Assembly: GCA_008933995.1 (NCBI GenBank)
Contig: WARS01000016.1
Location: forward strand, 8,387,848 to 8,451,847
Source: Datnioides undecimradiatus
Lineage: Eukaryota > Chordata > Actinopteri > Lobotiformes > Datnioididae
Direction: 5' to 3'
Length of the DNA stretch: 64,000 bases
Notes under the pieces: model-generated
Databases searched by the model: none
What the model was told of the DNA's origin: nothing
What the model saw: the letters and a program-made list of their open reading frames with translations, nothing else
Translations under genes and position numbers: made by a program
In this document: in pieces, positions 12,201 to 22,428 of the stretch
How the letters are laid out: each line of letters starts with the position of its first letter
How positions within the stretch are numbered: the first letter of the stretch is position 1

Positions 12201-14223
12201 CTGAGAAAGAGACGGAAATGAGTGTCACAATGCCTGGAAGCTGCCAGCTGGGGATTTCAAAATAAGGCCGTGGATACAATTAGTCGTGCGCACACACAGT
12301 CACACACACTTATGCACACACATACAATGAACAAAGCCAGGAAACTTGTCACAGTAGTAAAACATTCACAACAAGAAGCGCTTATATAAAAAGGAGAAAT
12401 GTAGAACACGTTCTAAAACTGAAGCTTTTCCTGAAACAGACAAAAACACAATACACAGCGTGTACTACTGATTGTTTGAAAAGACTTTTAATCTTTTTCA
12501 ATTATCCCGTCAACCATTAGGTCAGCAAGCTTATCTCATTACCTCTAGCGCTCCCTCTCGCCCTCTAGGCACAGTGCCACCAGTGTGTATTGACAAGGTA
12601 CAGAAATAATGACAATTAGCCCCATTCGATACACAATGATACAATTACCGACTAGAGGACAAAGAAACAGCAAGAGAAAGAAGGGAAGGGGGGCAAAACA
12701 AAAGAAATCCCCTGAACATTAGGAAGACTTCAGATAAGATCAGTTTCTGTTTTATGTTTGTATTGTTTAGTTTGCCTGTAATGTCAGTATGAAGGTTGTT
12801 CCTCTCGGTGATGTAATGCAGCTTGTGTGCTGTAAATATTCACAGAGGAGGCCACCTTTTGTCTCTGACCGAGCGTCACAGACTGGATCACACACTAGAT
12901 CTAAATTTAGATGGTCAAAACTGAAGCTGAACGCTTAGACAGGAGAAAAATTAGAAAAAGAGATTAAATAACTGATTGATTGGTTGATCTACAGCAGCTG
13001 TTTTATTATATTAACACAGCAAGTCAAATGTTTTTCACCTTGTAGGATCCTCATATAGTGAAAATGCTCCCTTCACGTTGACAGTGTTTCTGCTGTTTTC
13101 CACCGTGCCATAGCTGAGCGTCACCTAAATTGGACCGGGCGACAAAAACAAAAAACGTTTAACACCAACAGATCAGTGTGTGTGTTTGCATGCTTGACAG
13201 TGTGTGTAAATGTGTGTGTGTGTGTGTGTTTGTGTACCTGGCTAGGGATGTCTGACACCAGTCCCAGGTTTTCCAGGTGTGAGTGGAACAACGCTGAGCG
13301 GATCAGGCTCACGCCAAGCAGCGCTTCCACAATGTAACCAACGGTGCAGTCGTCTGGGAGGCGGATATGCTCCGCTGTTGCCATGAAAGTACCATCGCTA
13401 GACAGAGAAAGAAAGAAAGAGAGAATAAAAACGATTGGATTGGATTATACAGCTCACACAGCACCAAAAATATCTCAGAATTGATCTAAGTGGTGATTTA
13501 TTCACCTTGCCCAGGGTTTCATCTTGAGAGCGAGGCCGTGGCTCAGACAGAATCCAGCTCCTCCTGTGGCGAACCAGAAACGCACCTGCTTCTGCGTGCG
13601 CACACACACAGGCACACACAAAGCATGAATGATGGTGCTTCAGTCATTCAGCACTGAATGTTGTGTTGCAGCATTGGGACCGTTAAATGACAAATCAACA
13701 AATATCTCTTTCTCTTGCAACTTAAAGGATCTTGATGTGTTTATGTATTGTGTAGGTATATAAGAGAAAAAAAATGGACATAGCAGATAAGACAGGTCTT
13801 GTGGAAAGTAGGGCAGACAATGAAGTACTAGTACAATGAATCATAATAAAGATATGTAAATAATAAATATCACTACAAAATGTTTGCATTGTTGTTATCA
13901 CAGTCTATATAATGAATGTTTTTCCTTTTCACCACTACATCCAAAAATGAAAGATGTCATAAAAAGGCAGTATTAAGTGATAACAAAGTGGCAAAAGGTT
14001 ATAGTTTACCATTTCAGTGGTACCAAGCTCCTCTGTGGCCTCTATTGGTCGCTCGAGGCTCGGCCGACCAATGTAAACATCCTGTGTGTGGCTGTACTGA
14101 GACAGGAGCTTCAGGAGGGAGCCGACGTTCAGGTAGTTATCATCATCAACGTGGCAGAACCACCTGCAACAGACCGTGCTGAACGTTAGAGAACTACTCT
14201 TTGTTAGGGTCTATGTTACTCTC

Positions 14224-14262
<39 letters not shown>

Positions 14263-14889
14263 CGAGTGTACTTACTTCTTGCCGGAGCTGATAAAAGCGT
14301 CATATTCCAGAGCCATTTTACAAGAGAGGGCCTGACGATTGTGGGCTGCTGAGCAGTTGGTGTTAATCAGATGAGCTCCTGAAAATCAATAAATAAAAAA
14401 TCAGTAACAAACCAGAGTAACAACGGCACTAACAGGATTATATTGATAATATAGTTGGTGTATATAGTTGTATATAGTAATATACTTGGTTTTGAATCTG
14501 AAAATGTCTCATTTAAAAAGCTAATCTGTCACCCTGCACCCAGCTCTCTCACAGTAAAGGTCAAACATAACGACTTATAACGGGGAGTTTAGGAAAATTC
14601 AAAGGTGACTAAATCTTCATCTTCAGATGCTGCTGAAATTGATCACAATTTAACCCGACTGCTTCAAAACACCCTAACTGATTTTTTAAGTGAGTTGTAC
14701 AGTGTGTCTAGTAGAGAAGAATTCCACATTAAAGTAAAACAATTCCAGGAGTGAGATGAGGAACGGCCTGTTGATTAAACTAAAGTGACTTCCTGCACTT
14801 CATGGAAACAGCATTGCCCAGTCAGCAGCCTGGTTCCTGCTTTCCTGCTCACAGACTGCAGATAAGACTGCTGCTACTCAGCAAAACTG

Positions 14890-14946
<57 letters not shown>

Positions 14947-16627
14947 TAGCTCACCCATCCTTTTCCTCAGCTTCTCATCCTCGCCATCAGTGAACACGTA
15001 CGTCTGTGGAAAAAAAAACACAGACACACACAGTTTAGTTTATTCCAGCAGCCTGCAGTGACCAGCAGGGAAACAAAAACACCATCATAGAGAAGCTCTT
15101 ACTTCTCCACCATCATTGTTCATGAGTGATTGTTTATGATCTCAGGTGAGATTCCACCTGTTTCCTTGGTCACACACACACGCACTCACAGCAGCAGCAG
15201 CAGCAGCAGCAGCAAGCAATGCTGATATTGGATGGGGGCCAAGACAAAGGTTAGCCTCTTGTCTATCAGCAGCAGAGCAGCTGGTACCGACCCTGTAGTT
15301 GTGTGTTTGTGTGCATGAGCGTTTGTGTGACGAGTGACAGGGTTGAGGGTCACTGCGCACTCAGGAAGCCATGTAGACCCCTCAACTTTCCACAGGAAGT
15401 AAACACACACCCTGGGAGCAGTCTGTAAATATTGTTCTGGCTGTGACAGTAAGGTTAAACTGCTGAATCTCAGCTTTTACACTAGGCTGCTCACATCCAT
15501 ACTGAGCGAACAATGCGGTGTTGATATACAGGTTCCCAAATGTAAGGACTTTGCAGACAGAGAACATACGTCATAAGCATATGGACAAAGTAACCACAGA
15601 GCTTTAATGGTGTTCTTGTCCAAGTCAGCCACATTACCTCAAACTGAGGCCAAAACAAGAAACATAAAGTAAGGACGCCCAGTAAGAACTATTTTGGTGA
15701 TCTGCGGGTCAAACAAGCTCAAGGAGCTGCACGTGCAATCATGGATGTCTGCTTTTCTTGGCTACACCCGCCCTGGTTAGCATTAAGTCCTATGACTTGA
15801 ATACTACGCAGCACAGGTCTAGCCAAGAAAAGCAGGATAAAAGCGCTGCTTTGAGCTAAATGCTAACACTAGCATGCCAGTATAATAATATGCTAACATG
15901 CTGCTGTGTAGCTGGTATGATGTTTAACACGTGCTCCATTTTAGGTCGGCTAATGTGTTAATTAGCACTCATCAAGAAGTGTTGGCATACATTTGGTGTG
16001 TATTAGGTTAGAAACCAAACTACTGGAAAAATTATTAATAAGTTCTAAAGTGGGGTCTAAATTATTCTTGATGATCTGTAGCTAAAAATCAAAACTTTGA
16101 CCTCATAGCCATTGTTTCATATGAAATCCTTTAGTTCAGGAAACACACACACAACCAGTCCTAACACTTCACTGAAGACCCCTCGCCCAGTGAAAAGACC
16201 CGGTTCAGGGGGACTGTGCTTTGTAACCTTCCTGCCATGCAGAGTGAATTCAATAATAAATCTTTGAGCCAAGTACTGTGTGATCACATCACTGGTAGAG
16301 AGAGAGCAAGAGACAACTAGAGACAGAGAGAGAGAGTCCAGCCAGCTGTGAGTTTCTGTCAGCCTTTTTTTTTTTCACTCTGAGCCTTTTAAGCCTCTAG
16401 AGAGCAGTCAGCTTCTAGTTAGAGTGTGTGTCTGTGTCATACCAGCGTGTACTCCAGCCAAGCTGGGGAGGCAGGAGGAGGAGGGTGGAGGGTGGTGGGT
16501 CAGAGTGAAGAGAGAAAATGTGGCATTTGGTGGGGGGGTGGGGGTAGTTGGGTCAGTAGATCACCAGGAGTTGAGCTTTACAACACAGGAAACAGCGGCA
16601 ACAACAACAAACCAGGCAAGAGAAAGT

Positions 16628-16677
<50 letters not shown>

Positions 16678-19180
16678 TGTGCATGTGCTTGTGTGTTTAC
16701 CCTTGTGATCAGACACAATTTTAACTTCCCATGAGAAATCGGGTGAGTTCCCAGGGCGTCTGTGTTTGAGGAAGGTAACGCTGCGAGAATGTGTGTGTGT
16801 GCGTGTGTGTGCGTGTTGCATTATTTCCATTACTCAGCAGTCTTATTGCATAGAGGTGTGTCTGGGAAACAGGTAGAGTTACACACACCTGACCGTGAGA
16901 GCAGATGCAGGAATGCGTCAGACACACACGCACGCACACACACACCAGCTGATTTCCCCTACATAAGCTGTATTTACATGTCAACAGTCCCAGTGCAGCA
17001 TGAGATGAGACTCAAACGAGTCCTCTGAGGTTTAAATGGAAATCAGAACGACCGCTGTCCGCTCCACAGTCATGTCTGCATTCGATTACCAGCTTTGAAG
17101 CCGCTGGGTGCAGTTTACCACAGTCCCATGTGTTTTAGAGCAACAGATTCATCTTTGACTCACTCACCACTGTGATTCGGACCAAAAAACTGTCTGCTCG
17201 TACTGTTTGATCTCAGATATTTATCTGTGAGGCTCTACAGCTGAAACTCCCCCCCCGTGCCCAACATGTCTCTGTCAGATCCAGTAGTCATGTTGTAACT
17301 CCTCCAGATCACAGGACTGGTGGTTTAATGACTTGGAAAAGATGGTATCTAATAAGGCCAGTGAGGCCAGAAGAAGAGTTCAGTTTAGGGCTGCTATAAT
17401 TAACTAATTAAGAGAAGATTCACTGGCAATTAGTCATTTAGGTAATTTTTAAAGCAAAAAAAAAAAAAAAAAAAGTCAATATTCTCTCACTCATGTATGA
17501 ATGTATGATAATACATAGGTTATCTTTGGGTTTCGACTGTTGGTGGGCTGCATCTTGTAATCTTGGAACTTGTGGTGGATGTTTTTCAACAATAAATCCA
17601 ACAAATAATTGGTAGAATTATCAAAAATAAAAGTTATTAGTTGCAGCCCCAGTCAGATTATTTACTTAAGTTAAGAAAAATACCAAATTACACATAAAAT
17701 CACTTAAAAAAGTAGTTAAACAGTGACAGTAGTCAGGCTGACATGTCTGTCTCTGGTGCTAAACTGTTGGATTATGGTTAATATAAAGTCGTAACAAGCT
17801 TTTTGAAGTAAACTTGCCGTTTTGATTTATCTCATAAATCTTGTAGCACGTAAGTAGAAACCACCTCTCTCTTAAACAAAGTGGAGTACAAGTAGAAGGT
17901 AGAACAAAAAGTACAAATACCTTCCAATTGTGATTGCATCTTGTAACTCTGCACCTCTGTTACTGCAAAGCACCCTAAACCTTTGACCTCCTCTATGATT
18001 TAAAAGCCATGACAAATCAGTTTTCTACAATGTTTGAAGCTTTATGACGCAGTCAGACTCTGCATGTTGATGACAGCTGGGACAATAACAGAACAAGTGT
18101 TTTTTTGTCTTTAAAACTAATCTAAATTTTGCTGAGACGACTTGATGAATCCCAGGGTTCATTCATCTGTTTGAGTCTTAGAGCAGAGCGTTTCCTCTTG
18201 ATGTCCCCTGCCTGCATTATGTCAACACATTAACAGCAGTGTGGTCAGCCTGTTAGCCCTCAGATCTCCCTCTCATGCATTACAAAGGCCTCTATCTCTG
18301 TTTTACGATTCATGGCAGGCTGGATCAAAGAACCAGTGGAAACCAGTCACAATTCAGGGGGTTTATAACTTGCTTGCAACTGTGGCGGGAGATGAGGGGG
18401 AAAACTGAAGCCTGCTCTGCGTACCCTACTTCCCTTGATATAGGACATATTGGGGCACGCAAGACTTAGATGATTTAGGCTACAACTAAACTAAAACTAC
18501 AGTCTGGTAGCCTGATTGTTCTCCTGCTGTGTGAGGACAGTTTGTACAGAATGACATTATGTTGAGGTTTCTGTTTATTCACTTCCTGAACGGTTTGGAC
18601 CTACATTAACACTCAAAAAATGAAGCATGCAGAAATCTATGTCTCCTCAGGGTTCAATCGCCACTTGTTTAATTATTTATCAAAATTATTATCAAAATCA
18701 GGTTTCAATGATTTCAACTTTCCCAAGACTTATCTGTGGTACTTGATCTCATCAGAGGAAACTGAGCTGGATTGTTTCTAAGTATCAGACATCACCACGC
18801 CACTGGCTCACCTGTTGCATGTTTCTAGAGATCCAGGTGTCCAGCAGGAGCTCCAGTCTCTGCCGGTGATATCTCCCTGTGCTTTTCACCGCTATGAACA
18901 GGTCAGAGGGTGAGAGATGCTCCACCGGCCCGGGGGGAGCGCTTCTCCTGGGGGGGGCGGTTATCGCTCTCCTCTCCCGGGTCAGTTTCCTGAAATAAGC
19001 CGAGAAAACTTTACCGCCCGTCGCTGCAGGTGGTGGCTCCAGCGGGTCTCCGCTGCTCGGCTGACCGACGGTGACGACCAGCATCCCGGTCACGAGCAGG
19101 CAGGTGACCGCGGCAGCAGCGGCGCGGGGTCCTGCCGCCGAGCTGAGGGTGCTCACTGATCCACCCGCGGGTTTCCACAT
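12134..19180 (-). CDS. lfng: Fringe beta-1,3-N-acetylglucosaminyltransferase, complete eight-exon gene
   Basis: Fringe enzymes sit in the Golgi and add GlcNAc from UDP-GlcNAc to O-fucose on Notch EGF repeats, which changes ligand response. Exons on the minus strand: 18812-19180, 14955-15003, 14276-14378, 14010-14163, 13506-13591, 13238-13397, 13039-13124, 12134-12200. All junctions are GT/AG and phases close to 1074 nt (357 aa plus TAA). Seen: a membrane anchor at about residues 21-39, a basic RERR at 68-71 (furin-type site in LFNG), [27 protein letters not shown] metal-binding triad at 180-182 in [41 protein letters not shown], and YPDTPWCP near the end. The LTRERR propeptide and the adjacent tweety gene favour lfng. 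Some blocks ([23 protein letters not shown]) recall rfng. It may be a diverged duplicate. Family is very confident; paralog about 70%. Confidence 0.92.
13039..13124 (-). CDS. lfng: Fringe exon 7 (VTLSYG ... [11 protein letters not shown])
   Basis: 86 nt, acceptor AATTTAG|GTGACG, donor ACAAG|GTGAAA. It encodes [20 protein letters not shown] and FSLYEDPT, equivalent to the C-terminal part of all fringe proteins. Confidence 0.9.
13185..13230. repeat. TG/CA-rich repeat beside fringe exon 6 donor
   Basis: Imperfect TG repeat on the plus strand, CA on the fringe transcript. It begins a few nt after the exon 6 5' splice site. Confidence 0.85.
13238..13397 (-). CDS. lfng: Fringe exon 6 ([21 protein letters not shown])
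   Basis: 160 nt, acceptor TGTCTAG|CGATGG, donor AGCCAG|GTACAC. The split serine joins [20 protein letters not shown]. This is the most conserved part of the catalytic domain after DDD. A CA array begins directly after the donor. Confidence 0.92.
13506..13591 (-). CDS. lfng: Fringe exon 5 ([11 protein letters not shown])
   Basis: 86 nt, donor GCAAG|GTGAAT. Acceptor ACGCAG|AAGCAG gives [21 protein letters not shown] second AG six nt downstream would also keep frame and drop KQ. The pre-acceptor tract is TG-rich rather than a plain pyrimidine tract. Confidence 0.9.
14010..14163 (-). CDS. lfng: Fringe exon 4 ([13 protein letters not shown] motif)
   Basis: 154 nt, acceptor TTGCAG|GTGG, donor GAAATG|GTAAAC. 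It encodes the DDD nucleotide-sugar/metal-binding triad (residues 180-182), then [20 protein letters not shown] and PIEATEELG. Confidence 0.92.
14226..14260. repeat. (TG)n microsatellite in fringe intron 3
   Basis: About 17 perfect units (CA on the transcript), starting 15 nt from the exon 3 boundary. Confidence 0.95.
14276..14378 (-). CDS. lfng: Fringe exon 3 ([18 protein letters not shown])
   Basis: 103 nt, acceptor TTTTCAG|GAGC, donor AAGAA|GTAAGT. It encodes the NTNCSA and [13 protein letters not shown] blocks with the conserved cysteines of the family. A CA array starts 15 nt downstream of the donor side exon end. Confidence 0.9.
14891..14942. repeat. (TG)n microsatellite in fringe intron 2
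   Basis: About 26 near-perfect units (CA on the transcript), 12 nt from the exon 2 boundary. Confidence 0.95.
14955..15003 (-). CDS. lfng: Fringe exon 2 ([16 protein letters not shown])
   Basis: This 49-nt exon has acceptor CCACAG|ACG and donor ATGG|GTGAGC. It continues exon 1 as [14 protein letters not shown], which is the fringe FTDG block. A long CA array (minus strand) begins 12 nt after the exon end. Confidence 0.9.
15189..15212. repeat. (CAG)8 trinucleotide repeat in fringe intron 1
   Basis: Eight perfect CAG units on the plus strand, CTG on the fringe pre-mRNA. Confidence 0.95.
15749..15835. repeat. Perfect 16-bp inverted repeat in fringe intron 1
   Basis: CTGCTTTTCTTGGCTA at 15749-15764 is exactly complementary to TAGCCAAGAAAAGCAG at 15820-15835. 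The 55-nt spacer itself contains AAGTC-CTAT-GACTT, giving a nested stem. Confidence 0.85.
15845..16040. repeat. Interspersed repeat family C, copy 1 (GCTAACATGCTAA type)
   Basis: It contains ATGCTAACACTAGCATG, TATGCTAACATGCTG, GTTAATTAGCACTCATC and GGTTAGAAACCAAACTACTGG. This order matches my memory of a common teleost repeat. Related segments lie at 21940-22070, 24285-24625 and 62750-63125. Confidence 0.5.
16629..16675. repeat. (TG)n microsatellite, fringe intron 1
   Basis: About 23 dinucleotide units in a wider TG/GA-rich stretch (16310-16830). Confidence 0.95.
17386..17650. mobile_element. MITE-like element, family B copy 1 (GGGCTGC ends), fringe intron 1
   Basis: The left end TAGGGCTGCTATAATTAACT and the right end AAGTTATTAGTTGCAGCCCC are imperfect inverted repeats. 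The inside has ATTAGTCATTT, a poly(A) tract (17457-17474) and TTTGGGTTTCGACTGTTGGT. I recognise this as a hAT-like non-autonomous element common in fish. A second copy, in the other orientation, is at 60951-61185. Confidence 0.6.
18812..19180 (-). CDS. lfng: Fringe exon 1 (signal anchor, propeptide, start of catalytic domain)
   Basis: It encodes residues 1-123. ATG lies at 19178-19180 and the donor CAACAG|GTGAGC at 18812/18811. Residues 21-39 are hydrophobic (type II anchor), followed by a Pro/Ala-rich stem, [10 protein letters not shown], and the start of the conserved domain ([16 protein letters not shown]). It is GC-rich, as is usual for first exons with a CpG-rich promoter. Confidence 0.9.
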
Positions 19181-19319
19181 TGTGACGGAGTAGATGGTGT
19201 TACAGCTTCATTCATGGACAGAGGGTCTATGAAACTCTGGTTTTTTATCACTTTACAACATCTCAACACACAAGTTCCAGCCTCTCCGTCTGTGTCCTCC
19301 AGTGGATGACCTCCCACTG

Positions 19320-19425
19320 TGTGTTTCTTGGCTTTATTTCACACTGGAGTTATAAACTCCTCCAGTGGGCAGGACGATATTTTGTTGAACCAATAGCCGG
19401 TTTGAGCGCTCGGTGTGGGCGGTGA
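19320..19425 (-). promoter_or_regulatory. lfng: Candidate core promoter of the fringe gene
   Basis: Read toward the fringe ATG (19180), the order is a GC box (GGGCGG on plus, 19417-19422), a CCAAT motif (CCAAT on plus, 19390-19394) and a TATA-like TTTATAA at about 19350-19356. With normal spacing, transcription would start near 19320 and leave a 5' UTR of about 140 nt. The surrounding 18900-19200 is CpG-rich. Seen directly: the motifs and their order. Promoter activity is inference. Confidence 0.45.
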
Positions 19426-20069
19426 TAAGCAGCAAAGAGGCGGTGAGACCTCCGGGGAAACGTCCACATGGCAGCAAAGCAAACTTCATTTACTGGATAC
19501 AGATTGATAAAACAACGGTGTTTTGTTTAACTGCGGACAATGTACAATACAAGTTAAATTAAAAAGGTTAAAAGTTTTTTTCTTCTCTGAGTTTTTCGAG
19601 GGAGTTTTAATAGGAGGAGATTTTAAATGTGTTTGTAAGTCCACCAGCTTCAGATCAGCCTCACATCTCCCTGGCACAGACAGACTCTTGAACTTGTAGA
19701 AGTAACCTAATTTAGAGGTTTCATAACTGTGATGGAGAGTACTGTATTTCAATACATCCTTTACTACTACTTGTGTGTTGTGTTGTGTTCATCTAAATCT
19801 ATGTTTCACATCATTTTCAGGCCCATTCAGTGACCTGTTATTTTCTTCCCTTTACTTTAGTATCTGCCTTTGTGTGTGTGCGTGTGTGTGCATGTGTGTG
19901 CATGTGTGTGTGCCTTTGTGTGTCACTTTGTTGTGGCGTTTTGAAAGTTGGATCATGAATTGGAGGGGGCCATCAACTCAAAAAGTGCATCTAAAAGGGA
20001 CACAAGATAACATTAGCATATATATCACTGATGCTGAGGAATTTATAACTTTAACAGGATTAAAATATG

Positions 20070-20075
<6 letters not shown>

Positions 20076-20123
<48 letters not shown>
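20076..20123. repeat. (AC)24 microsatellite
   Basis: Uninterrupted AC units. A second array lies 170 bp away at 20295-20342. Confidence 0.95.
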
Positions 20124-20125
<2 letters not shown>

Positions 20126-20288
20126 ATGATAATTCATATTTTGGACATCGCTGGAGAAGAAACTAGCAGTTTTGCGTGTTGGAAAGCAACGTGCCCTGGG
20201 TTCCTCTGTGTGGCGGGTAATTCTCCAAGTGGACAGATGTTGAAGACGACCGTGACATTGGAGTGTGTGTAGTGCTGCCAACTGCGTG

Positions 20289-20294
<6 letters not shown>

Positions 20295-20342
<48 letters not shown>
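20295..20342. repeat. (CA)n microsatellite with short CG-alternating start
   Basis: It begins GCGCGCGC (20287-20294), then about 24 CA units, an alternating purine-pyrimidine run overall. Confidence 0.95.
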
Positions 20343-20347
<5 letters not shown>

Positions 20348-21939
20348 AACACAGACATGCCAAGCTACCAGGTTGCCAGATCCACCAACCATCTGAGGAA
20401 TGTTTCCTCTCTAATAATGTGCAGTTTGTCTGTGCTGCATAATCTGTGATGACCCCTCAAGCAAAGTCAGTATAATATTACATGTTTGATATTTCAAATG
20501 CCACAACACAACTGAATGAGTCCATTCAGGACTTCCAGAGAGAGAAAAAAGAGAAATATCATGACAGTACTTGGGTATGGTTTGAAGTGTGTTATGTTAA
20601 ACCTGTGACTGCACTCTGCTGTGATGTGTGTGTGTATGTGTATGTCTGCAACAAGGTGGAAAGTTAGATGGCTTTAGAAGACTTTTTTGGATGATGCTTA
20701 AGATTTTCTTTAAAGGCTACGTGTCAAACAGCACGACGTCAGTTTGTCATTTATTACTTAACATTCAAAGTTTCCAATGTGGAAAAATTAAATATTCAAA
20801 CAATAATGTTTTTACATATCACTATGCTCTTGACATATTGCATACTGATAAACCAGTAAACTAAGATAATAAACCAATGTCAGAGCAACATCTGTTATAC
20901 AACCTCTCCTGACTGCCTAGTTTTTGCCCTACTCATCAGGACTCTCACCAGAAACTTATAAAAATAGATTTATAACATTTGCATTAATAGTCCCATTGAC
21001 TTTGTTCATTGTTATGCACAAAAAAGCTAATTCTCTGTATGTGAACACCTTGGCAGTAAACCTGATTGTGATTCTGATTTATATCAAAGCATATGTGAGC
21101 ATATATGTTATCTTACAATTCAAGAATGAAAGTTTTGACCTTTAATTAATAGTTAAAAAAAAATCTAGTAAGTGGACCTTGATTTGAGTGTGTTGCGTTT
21201 AAGAAGCGCTAATGAAGACCATGAAAAATAGTTAAACACTTAGGAAGGTGCCTGTTAGTGAACTGTAAGTTTGGATTATTTTGTTACCTTTTGTTACCAT
21301 GCTTAAAGTGTTTAATCAGTAGTTAACATATGTGTACTGATGATGTACTACAACATACTTTAGAATAACATATAGCAGCGCCATCATATAACCATTGCCT
21401 CAATTCCTGTCGCTAAATATGACCAAGATAAACATTCTACCAAGGTTTAGTAAAGTTAAAACAGTTAGCTAATTAGCATGCATGACATTTTGTATCACAA
21501 TTTAATGAAACACAACTCCAACTGAGATGATTAAACATTCTATAATCTCTTTTGCTACATGGAGCCTTGTTTCTGATCGTAAAGCTTAGATAGCCTCGTA
21601 CTATTTGTGCAACTTAGAGGGAAATTATGAGGGTTTTCTGGTTTTGCCCGGGAAACTTTGTTACCACACAGTCTCACACAATGTATTCATCAGTGAGGCT
21701 GGAGCATTAATCATCATCCTGTTGTTCACAGGAAATCATCTTTGAAAAGAACATAGATGCATATCAGATAAAATACTTTCCATTAGGCTCCACATGGTGT
21801 GTTGCTTTTGGTTTATAGTTGTTTTGTTTGGTGCTCCTTCATCTTTTAATGAATAATGTTCTTTCAAATCTTCAGACACCTGCAACTCTTTTTTAAATGT
21901 TCATTATGAACAGGAGTTCACAGCTGCTCTGCTTGTACT

Positions 21940-22070
21940 TTGTACAAATTTCACAACAATCTATCCAGTAATTGTTTAGGTTCTTCTCTCTGGACCAAAG
22001 TGGACTGAACTACTGCCGTGCCCAAAGCCAGAATGCTAGCATGGCTTAAAATGAGAGGTTGCAGGTTATA
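21940..22070. repeat. Interspersed repeat family C, copy 2 (fragment)
   Basis: ACAACAATCTATCCAGTAAT, CTCTGGACCAAAGTGGAC and AGAATGCTAGCATGGCTTAA match, in order, segments of the copies at 24285-24625 (reverse orientation) and 62750-63125. Confidence 0.5.
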
Positions 22071-22222
22071 GTCTATACACTCTGTTTGTCTTAGTAGCTC
22101 AGTATATATTTAGAAGTACTGTATGTTGGAGAGCTCAGTGTAACTTAAGAAAACACATGCAAACTGGCAAAAGAAAACAAGGAAATTAAGAAAACCTCAC
22201 TTCTCTGCCAACATGTGCGAAA

Positions 22223-22428
22223 CATTTAGGAAAAATGCCACAAAGTGAGAAAACACAACCAAATACAGAATCACTGTAGAGGAGACAACAACAGAAACTG
22301 TTTCTGTGGGACTCTGAAGCGATGAACGCGGCTCTACGGTGCACCCTCGAAACTGTTTTTCATTTGTGCCACTTATAGCGTTTCTGTATTTGGTTGTTTT
22401 CTTGTTTTGCAGCATTTTTTCCTAAATG
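22223..22428. mobile_element. MITE-like element with about 48-bp terminal inverted repeats
   Basis: The left arm 22223-22270 starts CATTTAGGAAAAATGC and ends CAACCAAATACAGAA. The right arm 22382-22428 starts TTCTGTATTTGGTTG and ends GCATTTTTTCCTAAATG. They are reverse complements with a few mismatches over their whole length. The inner 110 bp is unique. No transposase is encoded; a 72-aa minus ORF across it is a by-product. Confidence 0.7.

Noticed and set aside
18917-19159. 80-aa plus ORF opposite fringe exon 1
   Set aside because: Shadow of a GC-rich coding exon on the other strand.
20060-20392. Minus-strand ORFs of 66-110 aa rich in Cys-Val repeats
   Set aside because: Translation of CA/TG microsatellites only.
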